Below, in pieces: positions 1 to 7,700 of a DNA stretch of 9,791 nt. Under the pieces are notes generated by a model that saw only the letters and a program-made list of their open reading frames with translations, ran no database searches and was not told the origin of the DNA. Source of the stretch: CAZCFB01 sp964511535 (GTDB lineage: Bacteria; Myxococcota_A; Polyangia; GCA-2747355; CAZCFB01); contig CAZEFW010000232.1 of assembly GCA_964511535.1 (NCBI GenBank), positions 1-9,791 of the forward strand, in the 5' to 3' direction. Numbering within the stretch: position 1 is the first letter of the stretch; every line of letters starts with the position of its first letter. Made by a program: the position numbers and the translations under genes.

Positions 1-38
1 GCTTGCTTCGCTCGCTTGTGTTGGCTCGCTTCGCTCGC
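1..38. repeat. short GC-rich direct repeat upstream of the VWA gene
   Basis: Two near-identical 15-nt units, GCTTGCTTCGCTCGC at 1-15 and GCTCGCTTCGCTCGC at 24-38, differ at one base and are offset by 23 nt. The region is non-coding and cut by the window edge. It resembles the TTCG-rich intergenic repeats near 8988-9117 in flavour but is not the same sequence. Its role is unknown; it may be the tail of a repeat associated with the upstream gene. Confidence 0.5.
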
Positions 39-64
39 ATGGCTTTCGGCATATGGCGTACAAT
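35..64 (+). promoter_or_regulatory. possible sigma-70-like promoter for the VWA gene
   Basis: TACAAT at 59-64 matches five of six bases of the -10 consensus and lies 28 nt before the chosen ATG, in a locally AT-richer patch. The hexamer 18 nt upstream (35-40, TCGCAT) is a poor -35. Only the -10 is convincing by eye. Confidence 0.25.
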
Positions 65-80
65 GTGCTTCGCAGCCATG

Positions 81-85
81 AGGAG
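81..85 (+). promoter_or_regulatory. ribosome binding site that fixes the VWA lipoprotein start
   Basis: AGGAG lies 6 nt before the ATG at 92. The in-frame ATG at 53 has no such site, and a start there would put 13 extra residues in front of a clean lipoprotein signal peptide. The start at 92 is therefore preferred. Confidence 0.8.
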
Positions 86-91
86 ATATTG

Positions 92-1390
92 ATGCGGCTT
101 GATTGGATATGTGCGGTGATGTTGGCGGCGCTGCTGGTGGGCTGCGCGGAGGACAACTGGGAGGAGCCGGCGGACAAGGGGATCACCAAGCCCGACGCCG
201 GGGACCAGGGCACCACCCCACAGATCGACACCTTCGTGGCGCCCGACGGGCTGCCGAGCCCGGACGCCACCTGCGCCTCCACCAGCGTCAACACCAAGCA
301 GACGCCGGCGGCCGTGCTCATCGTGCTCGACCGCAGCTCCAGCATGACCACCAAGGGCAAGTGGGCCGCGGCCCAGACCGCCATCGTCAAGGCCATCGAC
401 AAGAGCACCTTCGACCACCTGGAGCTCGGCCTGCTGGCCTACCCATCGCACCAGGTCAAGGGGCCCGCCTGCCTGTGGGGCTGGCCGGTGAGCTGCGGCG
501 TGTCTGCCCTTCCGCAGGTGGCCATCAGCAACAGCGGCGTGGACAAGACCAACGGCTCGCAGGGCCCGCGCAAGGCGATCTACAGCTGGCTCACCACCGC
601 CGCGCCTGACAACACGGGCACCGACGCCTCGCCCGGCTACGTGGCGCTGAAGAACGGTATCGCCGCGCTGCAGAACCTGACCAGCGTGGACAAGCGGATC
701 CTGGTGATGATCACCGACGGGGGCTTCTCCTGCGCCTCGCTCTCGTCGCCCAAGCGCCCCGGCTACTCGGACGGCGCCTGCCCGGACTGGGAGTACCCCG
801 ACTCGGTGATCACAATGCTCAAGGCGGCCTACGAGGACAAGACCAAGCCGGTCAACACCCTCATCGTGGGCCTGCCCGGCTCCGACAGCACCGGCAAGAA
901 GCAGGGCGGCTACGCCACCGCGCCGTACCAGATGCTGCTGGCCCTGAGCACCTACGCCTGGGTCGGCTCCCCCAAGACCGTGCCCGGCACCTGCAACGGT
1001 AAGAAGTTCACCAAGACCGGCTGGGCGCCCACTCAGCCGTGCCACTTCGACATGACCCAGGGCACCTTCAACGCCGACGCCCTGGCCGGGGCCCTGGCCG
1101 GCTTGCGGGGCAAGGTGCTCGGCTGCACCTACAAGCTGCCCAAGACCGACGACAAGAACAAGGTCATCGACAAGACCAAGATCAACGTGCAGCTCACCCT
1201 GGACGGCGCCGCCGCTTACACCATCCCCCGCCGCTCTGATCCCAAGGACACCTGCCTGACCAGCAAGGGCTGCTGGGACCTGGACGCCAAGGACAACGTG
1301 GCCATCCTGGGCAAGGCGTGCAACGACCTGGGCAAGGCGGCCAAGGCGAATATCCAGATCCTGGTGGGGTGCAAGACCATCCTGAAGTAG
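92..1390 (+). CDS. VWA-domain surface lipoprotein
   Basis: Predicted exported lipoprotein of 432 residues with a von Willebrand factor A domain; VWA domains usually bind proteins through a divalent metal (MIDAS). Residues 1-18 are a lipoprotein signal peptide with the lipobox L-V-G-C (lipidated Cys18). A Pro/Asp/Thr-rich linker follows to about residue 70. The VWA domain begins with VLIVLDRSSSM, giving the MIDAS DxSxS at 80-84, and has ILVMITDGG with the Asp near 209. The tail carries spaced cysteines (about 345, 394, 410, 427) in a pattern (GCTYKLP, GCWDLD, KACNDL, VGCKT) that I recognise from myxobacterial VWA lipoproteins. The start is chosen from the AGGAG at 81-85. The stop is 2 nt before the protease gene, so the two are probably co-transcribed. 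Ligand and function are unknown. Confidence 0.88.
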   Translation: MRLDWICAVMLAALLVGCAEDNWEEPADKGITKPDAGDQGTTPQIDTFVAPDGLPSPDATCASTSVNTKQTPAAVLIVLDRSSSMTTKGKWAAAQTAIVKAIDKSTFDHLELGLLAYPSHQVKGPACLWGWPVSCGVSALPQVAISNSGVDKTNGSQGPRKAIYSWLTTAAPDNTGTDASPGYVALKNGIAALQNLTSVDKRILVMITDGGFSCASLSSPKRPGYSDGACPDWEYPDSVITMLKAAYEDKTKPVNTLIVGLPGSDSTGKKQGGYATAPYQMLLALSTYAWVGSPKTVPGTCNGKKFTKTGWAPTQPCHFDMTQGTFNADALAGALAGLRGKVLGCTYKLPKTDDKNKVIDKTKINVQLTLDGAAAYTIPRRSDPKDTCLTSKGCWDLDAKDNVAILGKACNDLGKAAKANIQILVGCKTILK

Positions 1391-1392
1391 AC

Positions 1393-2088
1393 ATGGCGCG
1401 CGGAATCATCCTGTCACTGCTGGCGGTGGCGCTGGCGACCGGGCTTTGCCTGCCCCCGGCGCTGGCGGGCAAGAGCAAAAAGAAGAAGCTCGACGTGCTC
1501 GAGGTGCCGGTTCGCATTCGGGTGGCGATGTGTGCGGGGAAGGGGAGGGGCAAGGGCAAGGGGTTGAAGCGCAGTATGAGCGCGGGGTGGATCAAGGCCC
1601 ATGTGGTGGCCTCCAACCTGGTGCTCGCGCCTCACGGGGTTCGGCTCGAGGCCGAGGTGGAGACCTTCACCCCGGCGCGCTGCGAGCTGCTGACCCGGGC
1701 GCATCGCAACGCCATGGCGGCGCATGTGACCATGGACGGCAAGGCCACGGTGCTGGTGCTGCCCCGGGTGCGCGACGTGGACGTGTTGACCTACAACCTG
1801 ATGGGGGTGCACTGGCGCTACCGGGGCAAGGACGCCGACCACAAGGGCAAGCGGTGGGTCTTCATCACGGGGCGCTCCATTCCGCCGGTGATGGCCCACG
1901 AGCTGTGCCACTACTTCGGGCTGCCCCACGACCGCGCGGGCGGCAACCTGATGACGCCGGGGCCGTCGGATCCGGTCTACTCCAAGAAAGGAGGCAAGAA
2001 GCCCAAGGGCTTCGCGCCGACGCTGACGCCGGCCCAGTCAAAGCGCCTGCGGCGGGGGATCAGGAAGTTTCTGAAGACGAAGAAGTAG
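1393..2088 (+). CDS. secreted metzincin-like zinc metalloprotease
   Basis: Predicted exported zinc-dependent peptidase of 231 residues. Residues 1-26 form a Sec signal peptide with probable cleavage after ALA or ALAG, then a lysine-rich stretch (KSKKKK). The active site is HELCHYFGLPHD, which fits the metzincin signature HExxHxxGxxH: zinc ligands His169, His173 and His179, catalytic Glu170, then Asp180. NLMTPG follows, with Met187 as the likely Met-turn. The family is clear from this motif, but I cannot place it among matrixins, archaemetzincins or another clan. The protein is strongly basic, with a second Lys/Arg/Gly run near 50-60 and a lysine-rich C-terminus. The ATG is 2 nt after the VWA stop with no strong Shine-Dalgarno, suggesting translational coupling. 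Substrate is unknown; the VWA lipoprotein is an obvious candidate partner. Confidence 0.85.
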   Translation: MARGIILSLLAVALATGLCLPPALAGKSKKKKLDVLEVPVRIRVAMCAGKGRGKGKGLKRSMSAGWIKAHVVASNLVLAPHGVRLEAEVETFTPARCELLTRAHRNAMAAHVTMDGKATVLVLPRVRDVDVLTYNLMGVHWRYRGKDADHKGKRWVFITGRSIPPVMAHELCHYFGLPHDRAGGNLMTPGPSDPVYSKKGGKKPKGFAPTLTPAQSKRLRRGIRKFLKTKK

Positions 2089-2089
2089 G

Positions 2090-2104
2090 GGCCGCTTCGC
2101 GGCC
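2090..2104 (+). terminator. GC hairpin just after the protease stop
   Basis: GGCCGC (2090-2095), loop TTC, GCGGCC (2099-2104) is a perfect 6-bp stem starting 2 nt after the TAG. There is no T-tract, so it is not a canonical intrinsic terminator. It may protect the 3' end or assist termination together with the repeat array that follows. Confidence 0.45.
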
Positions 2105-2107
2105 TGG

Positions 2108-2194
2108 CTTGGGACTTGAGACTTGAGGCTTGAGGGGGGATGGTCCCCGACACTTGCACCTCAAGCCTTAAGCCAGAAGCCTCAAGCCTCGAGT
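2108..2194. repeat. inverted array of 7-nt repeats between convergent genes
   Basis: The left arm has four heptads, CTTGGGA, CTTGAGA, CTTGAGG, CTTGAGG (2108-2135). The right arm has five heptads in the opposite orientation, CTCAAGC, CTTAAGC, CAGAAGC, CTCAAGC, CTCGAGT (2160-2194). Between them GGGGA-TGG-TCCCC (2136-2148) forms its own small hairpin. The arms can pair in more than one register: 2120-2134 with 2181-2195 (15 bp, one wobble) or 2122-2135 with 2159-2172 (14 bp, one wobble). Lying between two convergent genes, it could act as a bidirectional terminator or RNA 3'-end structure; it may also be a genome-wide intergenic repeat. Confidence 0.7.
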
Positions 2195-2200
2195 CTGCGC

Positions 2201-2219
2201 GCGATGAAGTGGGGCGCTA
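2201..2219 (-). repeat. 19-bp stop-codon element, copy 1
   Basis: The plus-strand sequence GCGATGAAGTGGGGCGCTA ends exactly on CTA, the complement of the TAG stop of the minus-strand propeller lipoprotein. A copy differing at one base ends exactly on the stop of the gatD-like gene (9131-9149). The two proteins are unrelated, so this is a shared DNA element rather than shared coding sequence. Confidence 0.65.
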
Positions 2220-3140
2220 TTTGAGCGGCGCCAGGGGGGTCACGGCGGCTCCCCAGAACTGGTAGGGGTAGGTCTTGATCTCCTTGACCGTGCAGGTCTT
2301 GGTCACGTCTCCGCCGTTGGGCTTGATGGAGATCATCTTGGCGTCTTTGTTGTCGCCGCGGGTGAAGCCGTAGATGGTGCCGGCCCAGTAGGCCAGGCCC
2401 CAGACCTTGCCGTGGCCCAGGGGGCAGCCGGCCAGGGCCAGGCTGTTCTTGTTTACCGAGCCGCCAGGCAGGCGCACCTTGATCATCTTGTTGTTGTCCT
2501 TGGTGGCGCCCGAGCCCTTGTGGGTCACGCCGAAGATCGAGCCGTCCTTGATGGCCACCAGGTCTCCCGACGAGCCCATGCCGCTGCCGTACTCCCCCAG
2601 CTTCTCCACAGTGCCCTGGGGCTTGCCGGTGCCCGATTTGTAGTAGATGCGGTAGAGCGAGCCGTCGATGTTCGAGCCGAGCAGCTTGCCCGACTTTTCG
2701 AAGGTCAGCGCCACCATGGGCGGCAGCTTGGTGGCGCCCTGCACCTGGGTCACCTTGGTCGCCTTGACGGTCTTGAAGTTCACCTCGTAGATGAAGGTCT
2801 TGGTGATGGCGAACAGCCGCCCGTCGCTGGTCATGGCGATGTCGTTGACGGACTTCTCGTTGTCCGGGATCCCCTTGTCGAAGCTGAACTTGCCCAGCAC
2901 CTTGAGCTTGAGCGACCCGGGCGAGATGGCGAACAGCTCCTCGCGGCTGTGTGCGTACATCAGCAGCGAGGGCGGCACGGTGTAGCCGTCGGGCAGGGGC
3001 GGAGCGTCGGGGAAGATCGCTTGATCTGCTCCCCCGCCGCCGCCGTCTAGCGGGACCACTGTGCCGTCGGCTTCCTCGAAGCCCTGATCGGCGCAGGCGG
3101 TGATGAAAAGAAGGGTTAATACCAGGCTAATGATTCTCAC
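2217..3140 (-). CDS. lipoprotein with beta-propeller-like repeats
   Basis: Predicted lipoprotein of 307 residues with a GTG start. Residues 1-16 are a lipoprotein signal peptide (MRIISLVLTLLFITAC) with lipidated Cys16. A Gly/Asp/Pro-rich linker follows to about residue 55. The rest is made of repeated beta-strand units of the type 'hydrophobic-x-DG-x-hydrophobic-F/G-x-T': near 97-113 (NDIAMTSDGRLFAIT), 142-155, 191-206 (GDLVAIKDGSIFGVT) and 245-260 (WGLAYWAGTIYGFT). This pattern suggests a WD40/NHL-like beta-propeller, used for binding rather than catalysis. No catalytic motif is visible. An upstream in-frame TTG (3167) is possible, but it lacks the well-placed GGAGGT and adds residues before the signal peptide. 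The gene is divergent from the outer-membrane protein gene and convergent with the protease. Specific function unknown. Confidence 0.8.
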   Translation of the reverse strand: MRIISLVLTLLFITACADQGFEEADGTVVPLDGGGGGADQAIFPDAPPLPDGYTVPPSLLMYAHSREELFAISPGSLKLKVLGKFSFDKGIPDNEKSVNDIAMTSDGRLFAITKTFIYEVNFKTVKATKVTQVQGATKLPPMVALTFEKSGKLLGSNIDGSLYRIYYKSGTGKPQGTVEKLGEYGSGMGSSGDLVAIKDGSIFGVTHKGSGATKDNNKMIKVRLPGGSVNKNSLALAGCPLGHGKVWGLAYWAGTIYGFTRGDNKDAKMISIKPNGGDVTKTCTVKEIKTYPYQFWGAAVTPLAPLK

Positions 3141-3225
3141 GGGACCTCCAGGTACGACGCCGGACAATCTACGGCGATGTCCTGCCGCTGGCCACCCCTT
3201 TTATAGGTGTGGGATAGTTGCCTGG
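3141..3225. promoter_or_regulatory. divergent intergenic promoter region
   Basis: These 85 nt separate two genes transcribed away from each other, so both promoters must lie here or extend into the genes. The only AT-rich core is TTTTATAG (3199-3206). It can be read as TATAAA toward the minus-strand lipoprotein (leader of about 50 nt) or TTATAG toward the plus-strand gene (very short leader). No good -35 element was found for either direction. Confidence 0.35.
3144..3149 (-). promoter_or_regulatory. ribosome binding site supporting a GTG start
   Basis: On the minus strand GGAGGT lies 3 nt before GTG (3140-3138). The spacing is short but the match is strong, and the GTG begins a textbook lipoprotein signal peptide. 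Confidence 0.65.
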
Positions 3226-4746
3226 ATGATCCCCCTCCGTGTCAGCGGCCTGGCAGTCTTGCTGGCCATCGCTCCGTGCAAGACAGCCGGGGCGGCGCCC
3301 GCGGTGAACTTCGGGCTGCAGGCGGAGGAGCGGATCTCGTACCTCTCGGTCTCGGCGTTCCGCCTGGACGACGCCGGGGCGGAGCGCGCTGGCGGCGCGG
3401 GCGGCGTCATGCTGCACCGGCTGCACCTGGCGCCCTCGATGACCGTGGGCGAGGTCACGCTGAGCGCCGGGCTGGACCTGCTGCGCTTCAACCACCTGTA
3501 CGGCGCGGACACCGCCCTGGGGCAGGAACCGGGCGGCACGGTCCTGAGCCAGGCCGACGGCTTCGACCCGGCCGTGGTGCGCGCCCTGAACCTGACCTGG
3601 CAGGCGCCGGTGGGCCGGCTCACGGTGGGGCTGACCGCCAGCCACTGGGGCCTGGGCATCCTGGCCAACGGCGGACAGCGCCCCAGCTCGGAGTTCGCGG
3701 CGCCCTGGTACGGCGACCGCGTGGTGCGCCTCGGCATGGTGACGCCGGTGCTGGCGCTGCTGTCGGACGCGCCGCTGGCCAAAAAGATCTTCCTCGCTGC
3801 TGCCGTGGATCTGGTGCTGCTGGATGAAAACGCCGACCTGGTCAACCGGGAGGACATCGCGCTGCAGGGCGTCTTTGCGCTGTTTTACCGTCCGTGCCCG
3901 CGGGTGTTCGCCGGCGCGTACGTGGCCGTGCGCGACCAGTACGACGCGGCGGGCACCGGCCTGACCGTGGCGGCGTTCGACCTGTACGGCCACCTGCGCC
4001 CGGTGCTGATCCCGGACCTGCTGGAGCTGGAGCTGGCCGGCGAGGTGGCCTACCTGCACGGCGAGTCGGACCGGCTGTTGACCGAGGCGGCCCCCGGGGC
4101 GGTGGCGGTGCGCGCCCTGGCCGCGGTGGGCCGGGCCGGCCTCAGGGCGCCCCGGTACGGCCTGCGCGTGGGCTTCGAGCTGGGCGTCGCCACCGGCGAT
4201 GGGAACCCCCACGACAACACGAGCACCCAGTTCCGCATGGACCCGGACTACCAGCCGTCGTTGATCCTCTGGTCACGCTACCTGTCGGCGGTGACGGCGC
4301 GGGGCGCCGAGCGCGCGGCTGACCGCGACCTGGTGGGGCAGGCGCCCCCCGGCGTCAGCGCGTTCCCCAGCCAGGGGGCGGTGTTCAACGCCGTCTACCT
4401 GCAGCCAGTGCTGGCCTACACCCCGCCCTGGCTGCTGGACGGGGCGCTGTCCCTCAAGGTGGGCTACCTGTACGCGCGCGCTCTGGCCGCTCTGTTCGAC
4501 CCGTCGCTCACCTTTCGCAACGGCGGCGTGCCCACCACCGCCATGGGCCACTCTGCGGCGCTGCTGCGCACCCTGGGCCATGAGCTGAACATGTCCATCG
4601 CATACCGCGGCGCGGTGAGCTTCGGCCCCAAGGGCGAGCTCTGCCTGCTCTACGGCCGGCTCTGGCCCGGCCCGGTGTTCCACGATCTGTCGGGCGAGGC
4701 CGCCCCGGTGGACCTGGTGCAGCTGCGCGCCACGCTGAGGTACTGA
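3226..4746 (+). CDS. outer-membrane beta-barrel protein, porin/export-channel type
   Basis: Predicted outer-membrane barrel of 506 residues. A Sec signal peptide covers about residues 1-24 (hydrophobic core GLAVLLAIA, cleavage near AGAA). The remainder is rich in alternating amphipathic strands with many Gly and aromatic residues, and it ends in LVQLRATLRY, a typical C-terminal aromatic beta-signal. Two stretches, SHWGLGILANGG (139-150) followed by YGDRV, and FRMDPDYQPSLILWSRYL (337-352), resemble conserved segments of alginate-export-like barrels and of the myxobacterial TIGR04551 family as I remember them; this needs a profile search. The ATG at 3226 is the first plausible start and directly precedes the signal peptide; the upstream in-frame extension overlaps the divergent gene and is unlikely. 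Shine-Dalgarno is weak (GGTGTGGG, 3207-3214). First gene of a three-gene operon. Transported substrate unknown. Confidence 0.8.
   Translation: MIPLRVSGLAVLLAIAPCKTAGAAPAVNFGLQAEERISYLSVSAFRLDDAGAERAGGAGGVMLHRLHLAPSMTVGEVTLSAGLDLLRFNHLYGADTALGQEPGGTVLSQADGFDPAVVRALNLTWQAPVGRLTVGLTASHWGLGILANGGQRPSSEFAAPWYGDRVVRLGMVTPVLALLSDAPLAKKIFLAAAVDLVLLDENADLVNREDIALQGVFALFYRPCPRVFAGAYVAVRDQYDAAGTGLTVAAFDLYGHLRPVLIPDLLELELAGEVAYLHGESDRLLTEAAPGAVAVRALAAVGRAGLRAPRYGLRVGFELGVATGDGNPHDNTSTQFRMDPDYQPSLILWSRYLSAVTARGAERAADRDLVGQAPPGVSAFPSQGAVFNAVYLQPVLAYTPPWLLDGALSLKVGYLYARALAALFDPSLTFRNGGVPTTAMGHSAALLRTLGHELNMSIAYRGAVSFGPKGELCLLYGRLWPGPVFHDLSGEAAPVDLVQLRATLRY
4736..4740 (+). promoter_or_regulatory. ribosome binding site for the lipoprotein hydrolase
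   Basis: TGAGG lies inside the end of the barrel-protein gene, 8 nt before the ATG at 4749. It supports that start over the internal ATG at 4836, which has no clear site. Confidence 0.55.
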
Positions 4747-4748
4747 CC

Positions 4749-7700
4749 ATGCGCGCCCGGCCTTCTCAGCCTGCGATTCTGTCATTCCGTCGTTCTGTCA
4801 TTTCGTCGTTCTGTCATTCAGCGAAGCTGCCCCTCATGCTGGCGCTCCTCCTGCTGAGCGCCGCCTGCGCCGACCCCGCCGAGGGCCTGCGCGAGACGCC
4901 CTCCGGCTCCGGCCCGCACATCGTCTTCGACCTGGACCGTCGGCCGCTGGCCGAGATCCCGTTCCCCAACGACGTCGCCACCCGCCTCGACCCGTCATCT
5001 CCCACCGGCCGCCGACTCAACGTCAGCCTCACCGGCGCCACGCGCCTCGAGCGGCAGGTGCGCGCCAGGCTCAATACCCTCGACGGCTTCGGCACGTTCC
5101 AGCCCATCACCGTCGCCTTCGACGCGCCCCTCGACCTGGGCGTGTTCGCCAGGTACCACCAGCGCAACGACCACGCGCAGGACGACGTGGTGTTCGTCGT
5201 GGACATCGACCCCGCCAGCCCCGCCTACGGCCGGCCGGTGCCCCTGGACCTGGGCCGCGGAAACTACCCGGTGACCCAGCCCAAAGGCGCCACCTACTTC
5301 CCGGGCGACCCGCGCAAGGACGCCCTGTCGCTGGTGTTCGAGACCGTCGACGAGGACCTCGACGGCGACGGCGTGCTCGACCCGGGGGAAGACACGGACA
5401 ACGACGGCGTGCTCGACCGCCCCAACAGCTTCCCCGCCGGCGCCGCGGTCAAGGACGGCCTGATGAGCCATTACGAGCGCCAGACCGACACGCTCATCAT
5501 GCGGCCCCTGGTGCCGTTGCGCGAGCGCGGGCGCTACGCCGTGATCATCACCAAACGGGTCACGGGCCTCAAGGGCAGCGCCGTGCGCTCGCCCTTCGAC
5601 TACGTGCACCACCTGAGCCAGACCGCCGCGCTGTCACCCCTTACCGAGGTGTTCGAGACCTGGCGCCGCGTGGGCATCAAGTGCTCCTGGGACGACGTGG
5701 CCTTCGCCTGGGTCTTTTCAACCCAGTCGGTGACCACGGACCTGGTGGCCCTGCGCGAGGGGCTGTACGGGGTGGGCCCCCTGGGCTGGCTGGGCCAGAA
5801 GGTGCCCGCCGACGTCACGCCGCTGCCCGCCAGGGACGACCCCACATCCCCGGCCCGGTTGACCCTGGACGGCGCGCTGTTCCGGTCGCTGGCCACCGCG
5901 GTGTTCGTGCCCGCCTTCGGCATCTCCACCGCACAGGCCAGCGCCCTGTCCGACGAGCTGAGCAGCGTGGACTACGTGGTGCAGGGATCCTTCACCACGG
6001 CGGACCTGCTCACCTCGCCCTCTGCCTACATCTGGGACTGGACCTTCGACCTGGACGCGCGGGCCGGCCGCGCGCGGGTCAAGCCTGCCACGGTGCCCTT
6101 CACCCTGGTGATCCCGAAGACCACGGCTCGCCACAAGCCGCCCTTCCCGGTGGCCATCTACAGCCACGGCTTCGGCATGGCCCGGGTGGAGGGGCTGGCA
6201 TTCGCCGGCGCCCTGGCGCGCTACGGCGTGGCCACCATCGGCATCGAGGCCTGGGGCCACGGCATGAACATGCCGGCAAAGGACCGCGCGCTGATGCAGA
6301 AGCTGTCGTCCGCCCTGGGGGTCCAGGGGTTTACCGACACGCTGTTTACGGGCCGGGCGCGGGACCTGGACGGCGACGGCAGGACGGATGTGGGGGCCGA
6401 CACCTTCAGCGCTTACACCTTCCACTCCCGGGACACGGTGCGCCAGTCGGTGGTGGACCACCTGCAGCTGGTGCGCGCCCTGCGCGGCTTCGACGGCAAG
6501 CGGCGCTGGAAGGTGGACCTCGACGGCAAGGGCGATGGCACGCTGGCCGGCGACTTCAACGGCGACGGCGTGGTGGACGCGGGCGGGCCCTCGTTGCCCT
6601 ACTTCGTCTGGGGCTCGTCCATGGGCGGGATCCACAGCGGCGTGCTCGGCGCGGTGGAGCCGGCCATCATCGCGGCGGCGCCGGTGGCCGGCGGCGGGGC
6701 GCTGACCTACCTGACGTCCCGGTCGATCCAGGGCACTGTGCGCATCAACACGGTGATGGGCGTGCTCGGCCCGGTGCTGGTGGGCGAGCCCGCGCCCGGG
6801 GCGCCAGGCGCGGCGCGGGTCAGGTTCGTGCACCCGTACGCAGGGGCGCTGCGGGTGTTGACCGTGGGCAGCTTCGACAAGATCCGCCAGGGCATGCGCG
6901 TGCGGCTGCGCAACCTGAGCAAGGGCCGGAGCGCCTGGGCCACCGTGAACAAGAAATTGAGCTTCAACCTGCACATGGGCGGCACCGACGTCGGCGACCG
7001 CTTCGACGTCACCCTGTACGAAAAGGACGGCGCCGCCGAGCTGGCCCGGCTGGAGCGCTGGCCAGCGGACGCGCACTTCTCCGGCGGCGCCGCGTCCACC
7101 TACCGCAAGGGCGAGCTGCTGCGGTCTCCCGCCGAGGGGTGGGGCTACCACCGCGGGTCGCCGGCCCTGCGCCGGCTGCTGGGCCTGGCGCAGATGGTGC
7201 TCGATCCGGCCGACCCGGTGAACTACGCGCCGCACTTCTTCCGCGCGCCGCTGACGGTGCGCCCCGAGGGCAAGCGCGTGACCAACCTGCTGAACATCCT
7301 GACCCTGGGCGACCCGATGAACCCCATGGACACCCACGGCGCGGTGAGCCGGGCCGCCGGGCTGGTGGAGTACAAGACCCCGGACCCGATCCTGGGCGGG
7401 ACCCAGAACCAGTTCCTGGTGGACAACTGGGTCTACGAAGGGATCTGCGGCCTCGGCCGCTTCCCGCCCAACCGCAAAGGCTTCGAGGCGCTGTTCGACC
7501 CCGACCGGCTGGACGACCTGAAGACCAGCCCCGGCGACGACGGCAACGGCTTTTACGCCCCGTCGCCGCCCCGGGGCAACGAGCTGCGCCTGACCGTGCC
7601 CACGGCCACCGGCCGCTCCGGCGTGCGCTTCGCCCACATCAAGCCGTGCGGCAAGCACGGCTTCTTCATCACAGATCCGTCCAACAAGTTCAACGTCGAC

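Noticed and set aside
53..91. Upstream ATG of the VWA gene at 53
   Set aside because: No ribosome site, and it would place 13 residues before a complete lipoprotein signal peptide; AGGAG supports the ATG at 92.
3100..3225. N-terminal extension of the barrel-protein gene back to 3100
   Set aside because: It would overlap the start of the divergent lipoprotein gene and bury the signal peptide behind 42 residues.
3169..4212. Minus-strand open frame of 347 codons opposite the barrel-protein gene
   Set aside because: Low-complexity Gln/Arg/His-rich product and no signal features; the opposite strand encodes a barrel protein with signal peptide and C-terminal Tyr.
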